From an uncultured Helcococcus sp. (lineage in GTDB: Bacteria; Bacillota; Clostridia; Tissierellales; Peptoniphilaceae): 6,193 nt of DNA. Positions 1 to 4,294 of this stretch are shown here, piece by piece (position 1 is the stretch's first letter; every line of letters begins with the position of its first letter). The notes under the pieces were generated by a model. The model was not told where the DNA came from. It was given only the letters and a program-made list of their open reading frames with translations, and did no database searches. Made by a program: the position numbers and the translations under genes. The DNA is taken from contig CALAZW010000092.1 of assembly GCA_937926545.1 (NCBI GenBank), forward strand, positions 1 to 6,193, written 5' to 3'.

Positions 1-392
1 CCCTTGGCCTTGGGACCACAGGCTATTTTTTTCATATAGACATCAGGTCCATTAAGGACACAACCTTGGGGAGCTACGGCTACAACAGAGATGGCATTTG
101 ATCTACCATCTGCCAGAGAGCTGGTGCCGTCTATAGGGTCTACAGCTATATCCACTTGTGGCTTGCTAGGATCTCCCACTTGTTCTCCTATATAGAGCAT
201 GGGAGCTTGATCGATTTCTCCTTCACCTATAACAACCTGTCCATCTATGTCTAAAACATTAAACATGGTTCTCATTTCGTTAACTGCTTCTTGATCGGCC
301 TCATTTTTAAGGCCTTTTCCCATATATTTTGCACTTGCTAGGGCTGCTGCTTCAGTAACCCTGGCCAAGTTAATTCCTAGATCTCTATCCAT
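1..392 (-). CDS. glpX: Fructose-1,6-bisphosphatase class II (GlpX), partial: N-terminal 130 residues
   Basis: Class II FBPases hydrolyse fructose 1,6-bisphosphate to fructose 6-phosphate and phosphate with a divalent metal in the cytosol (gluconeogenesis). I translated the minus strand from the ATG at 392-390. The product begins MDRDLGINLARVTEAAALAS and aligns from memory almost colinearly with E. coli GlpX. Visible family motifs are the N-terminal RVTEAAALA, D33, the GEGEID motif with E57, PMLYIGE at 64-70, and the metal/phosphate motif VDPIDGT at 84-90 with D85. E. coli GlpX has Glu at position 88 (DPIEGT); this protein has Asp88, which gives an inositol-monophosphatase-like DPIDGT. The C-terminal part, roughly 190 residues by family length, lies beyond the left edge, so intactness cannot be judged. 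The start is fixed by an AGGAGG site 5 nt upstream. It follows pepS by 9 nt and is almost certainly cotranscribed with it. Identification is secure. Confidence 0.95.
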   Translation of the reverse strand, partial: MDRDLGINLARVTEAAALASAKYMGKGLKNEADQEAVNEMRTMFNVLDIDGQVVIGEGEIDQAPMLYIGEQVGDPSKPQVDIAVDPIDGTSSLADGRSNAISVVAVAPQGCVLNGPDVYMKKIACGPKAK

Positions 393-397
393 TATAT

Positions 398-403
398 CCT
401 CCT
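398..403 (-). promoter_or_regulatory. Ribosome binding site of glpX (AGGAGG)
   Basis: On the minus strand AGGAGG lies 5 nt before the glpX ATG and overlaps the TAG stop codon of pepS (404-402). A ribosome finishing pepS therefore sits on the glpX initiation site, which points to translational coupling. The site also fixes the glpX start. Confidence 0.85.
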
Positions 404-1628
404 AAGCCCAGTTTCCATCTTTGAAAATAAGAATTTCTTGTCCATCTTCTTTAATACCGACAATAGATAGATCCTTATCGCCTATCATAAAGTCTTCATG
501 TATAAAGGAATCATTTACCTGGTTTAACTTTAGTTCTTCCTCAGTCATATTTTCTCCTCCCTTAATATTGGTTGGATAGGCTTTACCAAAAGCCAGGTGA
601 CAGGAAGCATTTTCATCAAATAAGGTATTGAAGAAAAGAAGCTTGGAGTTTGATATTGGTGAATCATAAGGTACCAAGGCTACTTCGCCCAGGTATCTGG
701 CATTTTCATCTTGATCAAAAATAGATTTTAAGGCTTCTTTCCCCTTCTTAGCATCAAAGTCAACAACTCTTCCATCCTTAAAGTCTAGGACAAAGTCATC
801 TATAACATTGCCATTATAGACCAAGGGCTTGGTTGAATAAACCCTTCCATTAACCCCATTTCTCTTGGGTAGGGTAAAGACTTCTTCGGTAGGTATATTG
901 GGTACGAAAGATTCTTTCTTGGCATTTAGAGAATCTGCTGCCATCCAGATATGTTCCTTAGGTAGTTCTATTTTAAGATTTGTTCCCTTGGCAGACTTAT
1001 AGATAAGATAGCTAAAGCTCATCTTATTTAACCAATCAGCCCTATCAGTTAAGAAGGCCAGGTGGTCTTGCCAAGCCTTGATAGGGTCTTCCAGGTTCAT
1101 TCTGGTAACCTTGAAGATGGCCTCCCAAAGTAGGTCAACAGAATTGTCCTGGTCTGGAAAGACTGAGTCGGCCCAGGCCTTGGTTGGAACAGAAACAACA
1201 CACCAGGAATTAATATCATTCATAGTGTATTTCATCAGTGGTTTAAATTTTTTACTTTTAGCCAGACTTGCTCTTTGAATCTTTTCAGGATCAACATCTT
1301 TTAAAAGTTCAGGGTTTGATGCATAGACAGATATCATCTTAGCCCCTTTTTTATAGTAGTATTCTGACTTGTCATACTCATGTTGGGGAACATCTTCCAG
1401 GGTTTCTAGAGGAGAGTTCTCATACATCATAAGAGTAAGATCATCGTCATACCAGTTGAACACGACTATAGAAGCCTTATTTTTATAGGCGTGTTTGGCC
1501 AAAAGTTTACCAAAGTCAGCTCTTTCAATAGGACAGGAAATGATGACAGGATCATTTTCTTGAATATTTACTCCTATTTCCACAACTAGTTTGGCGTAGT
1601 TATCTAGTTTTTCGTTAAAATTGTTCAT
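402..1628 (-). CDS. pepS: Aminopeptidase, peptidase family M29 (PepS/AmpS type)
   Basis: Cytosolic two-metal aminopeptidase that removes N-terminal residues from peptides. The length of 408 aa is normal for the family (B. subtilis AmpS is about 410). An N-terminal domain of about 240 residues is followed by the catalytic domain. The six metal-site residues known from Thermus AmpT (E250, E316, H345, Y352, H376, D378) are all matched: E249 in PTEEVF (the adjacent E248 is possible), E315 in GEVALVP, H344 and Y351 in CHLAFGKAY, and H377 and D379 in FIHEDF. The protein is therefore predicted active. It has no signal peptide or membrane segment. The start is the only Met near the N-terminus, with GGAGG 4 nt upstream, which is a rather short spacing. 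The stop is TAG. A promoter lies just upstream, and glpX follows 9 nt downstream. The pairing of a peptidase with a gluconeogenic enzyme fits growth on peptides or amino acids, but that is inference. The exact substrate preference cannot be read from sequence. Confidence 0.95.
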   Translation of the reverse strand: MNNFNEKLDNYAKLVVEIGVNIQENDPVIISCPIERADFGKLLAKHAYKNKASIVVFNWYDDDLTLMMYENSPLETLEDVPQHEYDKSEYYYKKGAKMISVYASNPELLKDVDPEKIQRASLAKSKKFKPLMKYTMNDINSWCVVSVPTKAWADSVFPDQDNSVDLLWEAIFKVTRMNLEDPIKAWQDHLAFLTDRADWLNKMSFSYLIYKSAKGTNLKIELPKEHIWMAADSLNAKKESFVPNIPTEEVFTLPKRNGVNGRVYSTKPLVYNGNVIDDFVLDFKDGRVVDFDAKKGKEALKSIFDQDENARYLGEVALVPYDSPISNSKLLFFNTLFDENASCHLAFGKAYPTNIKGGENMTEEELKLNQVNDSFIHEDFMIGDKDLSIVGIKEDGQEILIFKDGNWA

Positions 1629-1631
1629 ATT

Positions 1632-1637
1632 ACCTCC
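1632..1637 (-). promoter_or_regulatory. Ribosome binding site of pepS (GGAGGT)
   Basis: On the minus strand GGAGGT lies immediately before TAATATG. The distance from GGAGG to the ATG is 4 nt, shorter than the usual 6-8, but there is no better start codon nearby. Confidence 0.7.
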
Positions 1638-1661
1638 ATATTATTAATTTATTTTAATTAT

Positions 1662-1690
1662 ATCATATAAATAATTATAAATATTGACAA
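1662..1690 (-). promoter_or_regulatory. Sigma-A type promoter of pepS-glpX
   Basis: Read on the minus strand, -35 TTGTCA (1690-1685) and -10 TATGAT (1667-1662) are separated by exactly 17 nt, each matching the consensus at 5 of 6 positions. A start near 1655 would give a leader of about 27 nt. The -35 box overlaps that of the divergent cspA promoter. An in-register TATAAT five bases further downstream could serve as an alternative -10. Confidence 0.7.
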
Positions 1691-1712
1691 AGTAGATAAT
1701 AGGTGTTATTCT
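1684..1712 (+). promoter_or_regulatory. Sigma-A type promoter of cspA
   Basis: Perfect -35 TTGACA (1684-1689), 17-nt spacer, -10 TATTCT (1707-1712; 4 of 6). Transcription would begin near 1719 and give a leader of about 105 nt. Long leaders are typical of bacterial cold-shock genes. The weak -10 beside a perfect -35 leaves room for regulation. No better -10 is visible in register. Confidence 0.65.
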
Positions 1713-1742
1713 ATGAATGTACTAAGTTATTAATGTTGATAA

Positions 1743-1789
1743 GCAGGTTTTGTAAATCACGTGAATGATTTATGAGAACTGCATTTTTT
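1743..1789 (+). promoter_or_regulatory. cspA leader stem-loop followed by T6 (attenuator-like or cold-sensing candidate)
   Basis: The leader can fold into a long bulged hairpin. GCAG (1743-1746) pairs with CTGC (1779-1782), TTTT (1748-1751) pairs with AGAA (1775-1778) with one wobble, and TAAATCA (1753-1759) pairs perfectly with TGATTTA (1766-1772) around the 6-nt loop CGTGAA. One base past the stem comes TTTTTT (1784-1789), so the whole resembles a weak intrinsic terminator inside the 5' UTR. The stem is AT-rich and would be much more stable in the cold. Whether it terminates transcription, stabilises the RNA or acts as a temperature-responsive element cannot be decided from sequence. Confidence 0.5.
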
Positions 1790-1796
1790 AATATGG

Positions 1797-1812
1797 GTAC
1801 AAAATAATTAAA
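1797..1812 (+). repeat. 5' arm of 16-nt inverted repeat flanking cspA
   Basis: GTACAAAATAATTAAA in the leader is the exact reverse complement of 2046-2061 in the cspA 3' UTR. Its last two bases (1811-1812) are the first two of the Shine-Dalgarno stretch AAGGAG. Both arms lie in the predicted transcript, so they could pair within one RNA or between two cspA mRNAs. The match is read directly from the sequence; its function is inferred. Confidence 0.8.
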
Positions 1813-1816
1813 GGAG
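1811..1816 (+). promoter_or_regulatory. Ribosome binding site of cspA (AAGGAG)
   Basis: AAGGAG lies 7 nt upstream of the cspA ATG, which is optimal. Its 5' edge overlaps the 16-nt leader repeat that is complementary to the 3' UTR, so pairing there could hinder ribosome access. Confidence 0.85.
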
Positions 1817-1823
1817 AATTTTT

Positions 1824-2027
1824 ATGAATAAAGGTACTGTAAAATGGTTTGACGAAACAAAGGGTTATGGTTTTATTACAAATGAAGAAAACGGAAAAGA
1901 CGTATTCGTTCACTTTTCAGCAATCACAGGAGACGGTTTCAAAACTTTAAAAGAAGGCGAAGCTGTTGAATTCGATACTGAAAATGATGGCGACAGAACT
2001 AAAGCTGTAAACGTTGTTAGATTATAA
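1824..2027 (+). CDS. cspA: Cold-shock protein, CspA/CspB family
   Basis: Single cold-shock domain (67 aa, full family length), a small beta-barrel that binds single-stranded RNA/DNA and acts as an RNA chaperone or antiterminator in the cytosol. The start MNKGTVKWFDETKGYGFI is diagnostic. RNP1 is K13-G-Y-G-F-I18, with Tyr15 where Phe is common, and RNP2 is V27-F-V-H-F31. Surface aromatics W8, F9, F17, F28, H30 and F31 are all present. The C-terminus DGDRTKAVNVVRL replaces the usual GP.A.NV form but keeps the last strand. It has a strong RBS and a tandem TAA TAA stop. Like rpmE it uses none of the GCC alanine or AGG arginine codons that are frequent in the neighbouring operon genes, suggesting high expression. 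It is transcribed alone, with its own promoter, structured leader and terminator. Which paralogue it is (constitutive or cold-induced) cannot be told from the protein. Confidence 0.97.
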   Translation: MNKGTVKWFDETKGYGFITNEENGKDVFVHFSAITGDGFKTLKEGEAVEFDTENDGDRTKAVNVVRL

Positions 2028-2039
2028 TAACCATTGGTA

Positions 2040-2079
2040 ACATGATTTAATTATTTTGTACGAAAAGAATTAATCATGT
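2040..2079 (+). other. Stem-loop in the cspA 3' UTR, upstream of the terminator
   Basis: ACATGATTTAATT (2040-2052) pairs with AATTAATCATGT (2068-2079) over 12 bp with a single bulged T. After one A/G mismatch it continues as TTTT/AAAA (2054-2057 with 2063-2066) closed by the loop GTACG. It is not followed by a T tract, so it is not the terminator. Its 5' half contains the 16-nt segment 2046-2061 that is complementary to the cspA leader, so the local hairpin and the long-range pairing exclude each other. Confidence 0.7.
2046..2061 (+). repeat. 3' arm of 16-nt inverted repeat flanking cspA
   Basis: TTTAATTATTTTGTAC is the exact reverse complement of 1797-1812. It begins 19 nt after the cspA stop codon and is embedded in the 2040-2079 stem-loop, with GTAC exposed in the apical loop. 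The match does not extend beyond 16 nt on either side. Confidence 0.8.
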
Positions 2080-2087
2080 GAGGCAAG

Positions 2088-2119
2088 AAATGCTAAATTA
2101 GTTTTTAGCATTTTTTTTT
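2088..2119 (+). terminator. Intrinsic terminator of cspA
   Basis: A perfect 10-bp stem, AAATGCTAAA (2088-2097) with TTTAGCATTT (2104-2113), closes the 6-nt loop TTAGTT and runs into nine T residues (2111-2119). This is a classical Rho-independent terminator that ends the cspA transcript about 90 nt after its stop codon. Confidence 0.9.
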
Positions 2120-2183
2120 ACAAAAAATAATTTCCACTTACATATTGTTTTTAATAATTTAAACTGGAAATTTGAAATTTTTT

Positions 2184-2192
2184 TGATATAAT
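2184..2192 (+). promoter_or_regulatory. Possible upstream rpmE promoter (extended -10)
   Basis: TGATATAAT is a perfect extended -10 (TGnTATAAT). The -35 position 17 nt upstream (CTGGAA, 2164-2169) is poor at 3 of 6. AT-rich DNA lies upstream. A start near 2199 would give a leader of about 100 nt in which TGCCA (2206-2210) could pair with TGGCA (2238-2242). It is weaker than the downstream promoter and may be fortuitous in AT-rich DNA. Confidence 0.4.
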
Positions 2193-2229
2193 AATTAAAT
2201 AAGAGTGCCAATAAGATTAGTGGGTATGA

Positions 2230-2258
2230 TTGTAATATGGCATCTATTGTGCTATAAT
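2230..2258 (+). promoter_or_regulatory. Main rpmE promoter (extended -10)
   Basis: -35 TTGTAA (2230-2235; 4 of 6), 17-nt spacer, perfect -10 TATAAT (2253-2258) preceded by TGC, giving an extended -10. A start near 2265 leaves a leader of about 37 nt before the rpmE ATG. Because the following genes lack an obvious promoter, it probably also feeds yqhQ-prmC-prfA-thyA by read-through. Confidence 0.75.
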
Positions 2259-2288
2259 ACAGAAGTTGTATGATATTTTTGATAGTAA

Positions 2289-2296
2289 AGAGGTGA
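2289..2296 (+). promoter_or_regulatory. Ribosome binding site of rpmE, deciding the start
   Basis: AGAGGTGA is centred about 8 nt before the ATG at 2302. It places initiation there rather than at the in-frame TTG 12 codons upstream (2266), which has no ribosome binding site and would lie at the predicted transcription start. Confidence 0.85.
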
Positions 2297-2301
2297 ATAT
2301 A

Positions 2302-2502
2302 ATGAAAAAAGGTATACATCCAGATTATTACGAAGCAACAGTAACATGTGCTTGTGGTAACACATTTAAAACAGGATCAACAAAAGAAAACTTAAAAGTT
2401 GAAATTTGTTCAGAATGCCATCCATTCTACACAGGAAAACAAAAATTCGTTGAACGTGGTGGTAGAGTAGAAAGATTTAAGAAGAAATATAAAATGGATT
2501 AG
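2302..2502 (+). CDS. rpmE: 50S ribosomal protein L31, zinc-binding (C+) form
   Basis: L31 sits on the large subunit and bridges to the 30S head (bridge B1b). The product is 66 aa, the same length as B. subtilis RpmE, and starts MKKGIHPDYY. The zinc ligands C16, C18, C36 and C39 (CxC plus CxxC) are all present, marking the zinc-containing form rather than the zinc-free YtiA/RpmE2 form. The family signature HPFYTGKQKFVERGGRVERF is intact, and a basic tail KKKYK precedes the C-terminus. An in-frame extension to a TTG at 2266 is possible on paper, but the ribosome binding site and family alignment favour the ATG at 2302. The stop is TAG. A terminator follows directly, so rpmE can be made alone and in excess over the downstream genes. 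In Bacillota rpmE commonly sits next to prfA and prmC, as here. Confidence 0.98.
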   Translation: MKKGIHPDYYEATVTCACGNTFKTGSTKENLKVEICSECHPFYTGKQKFVERGGRVERFKKKYKMD

Positions 2503-2512
2503 TTCTACGAGA

Positions 2513-2546
2513 GAGGTTAGTGGATAGTCGCTAACCTTTATTTTTT
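2513..2546 (+). terminator. Intrinsic terminator after rpmE, abutting yqhQ
   Basis: AGGTTAGTG (2514-2522) pairs with CGCTAACCT (2529-2537) over 9 bp with one G-U wobble, around the loop GATAGT; a further G-U pair is possible at 2513/2538. The T-rich tail runs 2537-2546 (one A). The tail ends 2 nt before the GGAG of the yqhQ ribosome binding site, leaving no room for a promoter between terminator and gene. It probably works as a partial terminator that sets the ratio of rpmE to the downstream genes. Confidence 0.85.
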
Positions 2547-2548
2547 AT

Positions 2549-2552
2549 GGAG
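2549..2552 (+). promoter_or_regulatory. Ribosome binding site of yqhQ, deciding the start
   Basis: GGAG (2549-2552) lies 6 nt before the ATG at 2559. The earlier in-frame ATG at 2547 overlaps this site, follows directly on the terminator T tract and has no ribosome binding site of its own. The 2559 start is therefore preferred. Confidence 0.75.
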
Positions 2553-2558
2553 AATAAT

Positions 2559-3500
2559 ATGAAACAAGTGGTTAAAAAAACTACCATTGGCGGCCAGGCC
2601 TTGATGGAGGGAATCCTGATGAAGGGGCCTCAAAAAACATCAATAGTGGTTAGAAAGCCAGATGGTACTTTAGAGTATAAAGTGGAAGAAACTAAGAGTT
2701 CTTCAAAGAAGTACAAAATTTTTAAGCTGCCATTTTTTAGAGGAATGGGCGGTTTATATGATGCAATAAAAATGGGAAGTAAAGCCTTGGACTACTCAGG
2801 ATCTTTTATTGAAGATGATGAGGATGATCAAGGCTTTTTTGAAAAGAAAATGAAAGACAAGAAAAAGGGTGAAAAAATAGATTCTGCCTTATTTGGCCTA
2901 TTAAATATAGTGATTGTTATAGCCTTTATTTTTATCTTCTTCTTTCTTCCAACCGGCATATCTAATTACTTTGCACCGAAGATAGAATCTACCTTTGTCT
3001 TGAATTTAATAGAGGGATTCATTAGAATAATCTTCTTTTTAATCTATGTCTATTCAATTTCTCAAATAGAGGATATAAAAAGGGTATTTATGTATCATGG
3101 GGCAGAGCACAAGACTATCTTTACCTATGAGTATGGGGAAGAGTTGACCGTTGAAAATGTTAGAAATAATAGTATGCTTCATCCAAGATGTGGAACCAGC
3201 TTTATGTTTAATATGGTGCTTATGTCAGCCTTGGTTCTATCCTTATTTGGTTGGCCCAATCCTTGGTTGAGACTATTGACAAGACTATTGATTCTACCGA
3301 TTCTAGTTGGTTTGACCTATGAATTAAACCACTGGATAGGAGGATCTGACAGTAGGTTGGCCTGTAGCTTATCCAAGCCAGGACTTTTGATTCAAAGAAT
3401 AGCAACTGTTAAGGAACCTACTGATGATATGATTGAAGTGGCCATAGAGGCCTTAAAATTAGTTATACCCGAAAATGAAGAGGACGATATATGGAAATAG
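2559..3500 (+). CDS. yqhQ: DUF1385 (YqhQ family) multi-pass membrane protein of unknown function
   Basis: 313 aa from the preferred start. The DUF1385 hallmarks are clear: TIGGQALMEGILMKGP near the N-terminus (GGQALMEG at 11-18), YHGAEHK at 179-185, HPRCGTSF at 208-215 and GGSDSRLAC at 261-269. A soluble N-terminal region of about 110 residues contains an acidic run (IEDDEDDQ, 84-91) and a lysine-rich stretch (96-106). Four hydrophobic segments follow, at about 111-131, 147-168, 215-232 and 236-255. With the N-terminus inside, every conserved motif falls on the cytosolic side. H180, E183, H184, H208 and C211 could form a metal site; this is inference, as the family has no established activity that I know of. 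It overlaps prmC by 10 nt. The preceding terminator means it depends on read-through from rpmE or on an unseen promoter. The stop is TAG. The family call is secure; the role is unknown. Confidence 0.9.
   Translation: MKQVVKKTTIGGQALMEGILMKGPQKTSIVVRKPDGTLEYKVEETKSSSKKYKIFKLPFFRGMGGLYDAIKMGSKALDYSGSFIEDDEDDQGFFEKKMKDKKKGEKIDSALFGLLNIVIVIAFIFIFFFLPTGISNYFAPKIESTFVLNLIEGFIRIIFFLIYVYSISQIEDIKRVFMYHGAEHKTIFTYEYGEELTVENVRNNSMLHPRCGTSFMFNMVLMSALVLSLFGWPNPWLRLLTRLLILPILVGLTYELNHWIGGSDSRLACSLSKPGLLIQRIATVKEPTDDMIEVAIEALKLVIPENEEDDIWK
3478..3484 (+). promoter_or_regulatory. Ribosome binding site of prmC inside yqhQ
   Basis: AAGAGGA lies within the last codons of yqhQ, 6 nt before the prmC ATG (3491). 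Together with the 10-nt gene overlap this indicates translational coupling and fixes the prmC start. Confidence 0.75.
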
Positions 3501-4282
3501 GAAGTTTTATAGATGATTTTGATGTGAATGAGGCCAAGATTATCCTATCCTATCTTTTAGATGAATCCTTAGGGACTATTAATAGGAAGTGGAATGACCA
3601 CGTGGATAAGGCGGTCTATTATAAGTTTAAGGATATAAAGGATAAGAGACAGGCGGGGTATCCCCTTCAATATGCCATAGGAAAATGGAATTTTTATGGC
3701 TATGATTTTATAGTGGATGAAGGTGTTTTAATCCCCAGACCAGAAACTGAACTATTAGTTGAAAAAATCTTGGGAGAAGACCTAACTGATAAAAAGATCT
3801 TGGATATAGGTACTGGATCAGGTGCCATAGCCCTAGTTCTAGATTTGGAATCCCAGGCCCAAGTAAAGGCTGTTGATATTTCAAAAAAAGCCTTGGCCAT
3901 AGCGGAAAAAAACAAGGAGAGCTTGGGGGGCCAGGTGGACTTTATCCATTCAGACCTGTATGAAAAAGTTGAAGATAAATTTGATATAATAGTATCGAAC
4001 CCACCCTATATAAGTGAGAAGGACTACTTGAACTTGGAAGAAGAACTTTATTATGAGCCTAAAATAGCCTTATATGGTGGAAAAAAGGGTTATGAAATAT
4101 ATGAAAAAATTATAGATAGGGCTAGAGATTATCTAGAGAAAGATGGTAAAATCTTTTTAGAGATAGGCTATGACCAAAAGGATTATTTAGTAAGTTACTT
4201 AGAAAATAATGGTTTTGGAAAAGTTGAAACATACAAAGATTATAATAATTTTGATAGAATAATAGTAGCGACACTTAATTAG
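3491..4282 (+). CDS. prmC: Peptide chain release factor N5-glutamine methyltransferase (PrmC)
   Basis: PrmC uses S-adenosylmethionine to methylate the glutamine of the GGQ motif in release factors, raising termination efficiency. The product is 263 aa; E. coli PrmC is 277. An N-terminal helical substrate-binding domain (about 1-75) includes PLQYAIG (58-64). The Rossmann-fold methyltransferase domain follows: RPETE (83-87), the SAM loop DIGTGSGAIAL (105-115), VDIS (128-131) ending strand 2, and the catalytic NPPY (170-173) that holds the target glutamine amide. EPKIALYGG (189-197) is also typical. All key elements are present, so it should be active. The start overlaps yqhQ by 10 nt; the stop is TAG followed at once by in-frame TAA. 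Its substrate gene prfA begins 12 nt later, an order also seen as prfA-prmC in many bacteria. Close relatives such as PrmB (ribosomal L3 methylase) are unlikely given this context. Confidence 0.96.
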   Translation: MEIGSFIDDFDVNEAKIILSYLLDESLGTINRKWNDHVDKAVYYKFKDIKDKRQAGYPLQYAIGKWNFYGYDFIVDEGVLIPRPETELLVEKILGEDLTDKKILDIGTGSGAIALVLDLESQAQVKAVDISKKALAIAEKNKESLGGQVDFIHSDLYEKVEDKFDIIVSNPPYISEKDYLNLEEELYYEPKIALYGGKKGYEIYEKIIDRARDYLEKDGKIFLEIGYDQKDYLVSYLENNGFGKVETYKDYNNFDRIIVATLN

Positions 4283-4283
4283 T

Positions 4284-4289
4284 AAGGAG
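4284..4289 (+). promoter_or_regulatory. Ribosome binding site of prfA (AAGGAG)
   Basis: AAGGAG lies 5 nt before the prfA ATG in the 12-nt gap after prmC. Its first bases overlap the back-up TAA stop (4283-4285) of prmC. Confidence 0.85.
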
Positions 4290-4294
4290 TATAT

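Noticed and set aside
1078..1278. 66-codon open frame on the plus strand within pepS
   Set aside because: Antisense shadow of a full-length M29 aminopeptidase with all metal ligands present; no initiation signals.
1625..1639. Four-codon micro-ORF on the minus strand (ATG GAG GTA ATA TGA) overlapping the pepS start
   Set aside because: Its ATG is part of the pepS Shine-Dalgarno stretch and has no ribosome binding site of its own, so it is a by-product of the ATGGAGGTAATATGA sequence.
1797..2061. The 16-nt inverted repeats as ends of a small mobile element carrying cspA
   Set aside because: There is no transposase, no flanking target-site duplication was seen, and the arms sit within the UTRs of a normally organised gene. 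An RNA role is more plausible.
2129..2172. Inverted repeat AATTTCCA / TGGAAATT upstream of rpmE
   Set aside because: Eight-base arms 28 nt apart in very AT-rich DNA are not convincing as an operator or RNA structure, and they lie upstream of both predicted transcription starts.
2257..2271. Small inverted repeat ATACA-N5-TGTAT overlapping the rpmE -10 region
   Set aside because: Five-base arms only, no extension, and no known operator recognised.
2266..2301. N-terminal extension of L31 from a TTG at 2266
   Set aside because: The TTG is at the predicted transcription start and has no ribosome binding site. The ATG at 2302 has a good one and gives the standard 66-residue L31.
2098..2319. 73-codon open frame on the minus strand, hydrophobic and lysine-rich
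   Set aside because: It covers the cspA terminator, the rpmE promoter region and the start of rpmE. The product reflects AT-rich intergenic DNA, and no ribosome binding site or promoter was seen.
2547..2558. Start of yqhQ at the ATG at 2547
   Set aside because: It follows the terminator T tract with no ribosome binding site and overlaps the GGAG that serves the ATG at 2559.
3220..3915. Two minus-strand open frames (3220-3405 and 3700-3915) opposite yqhQ and prmC
   Set aside because: Both are short, antisense to well-identified genes, and lack ribosome binding sites or known motifs.
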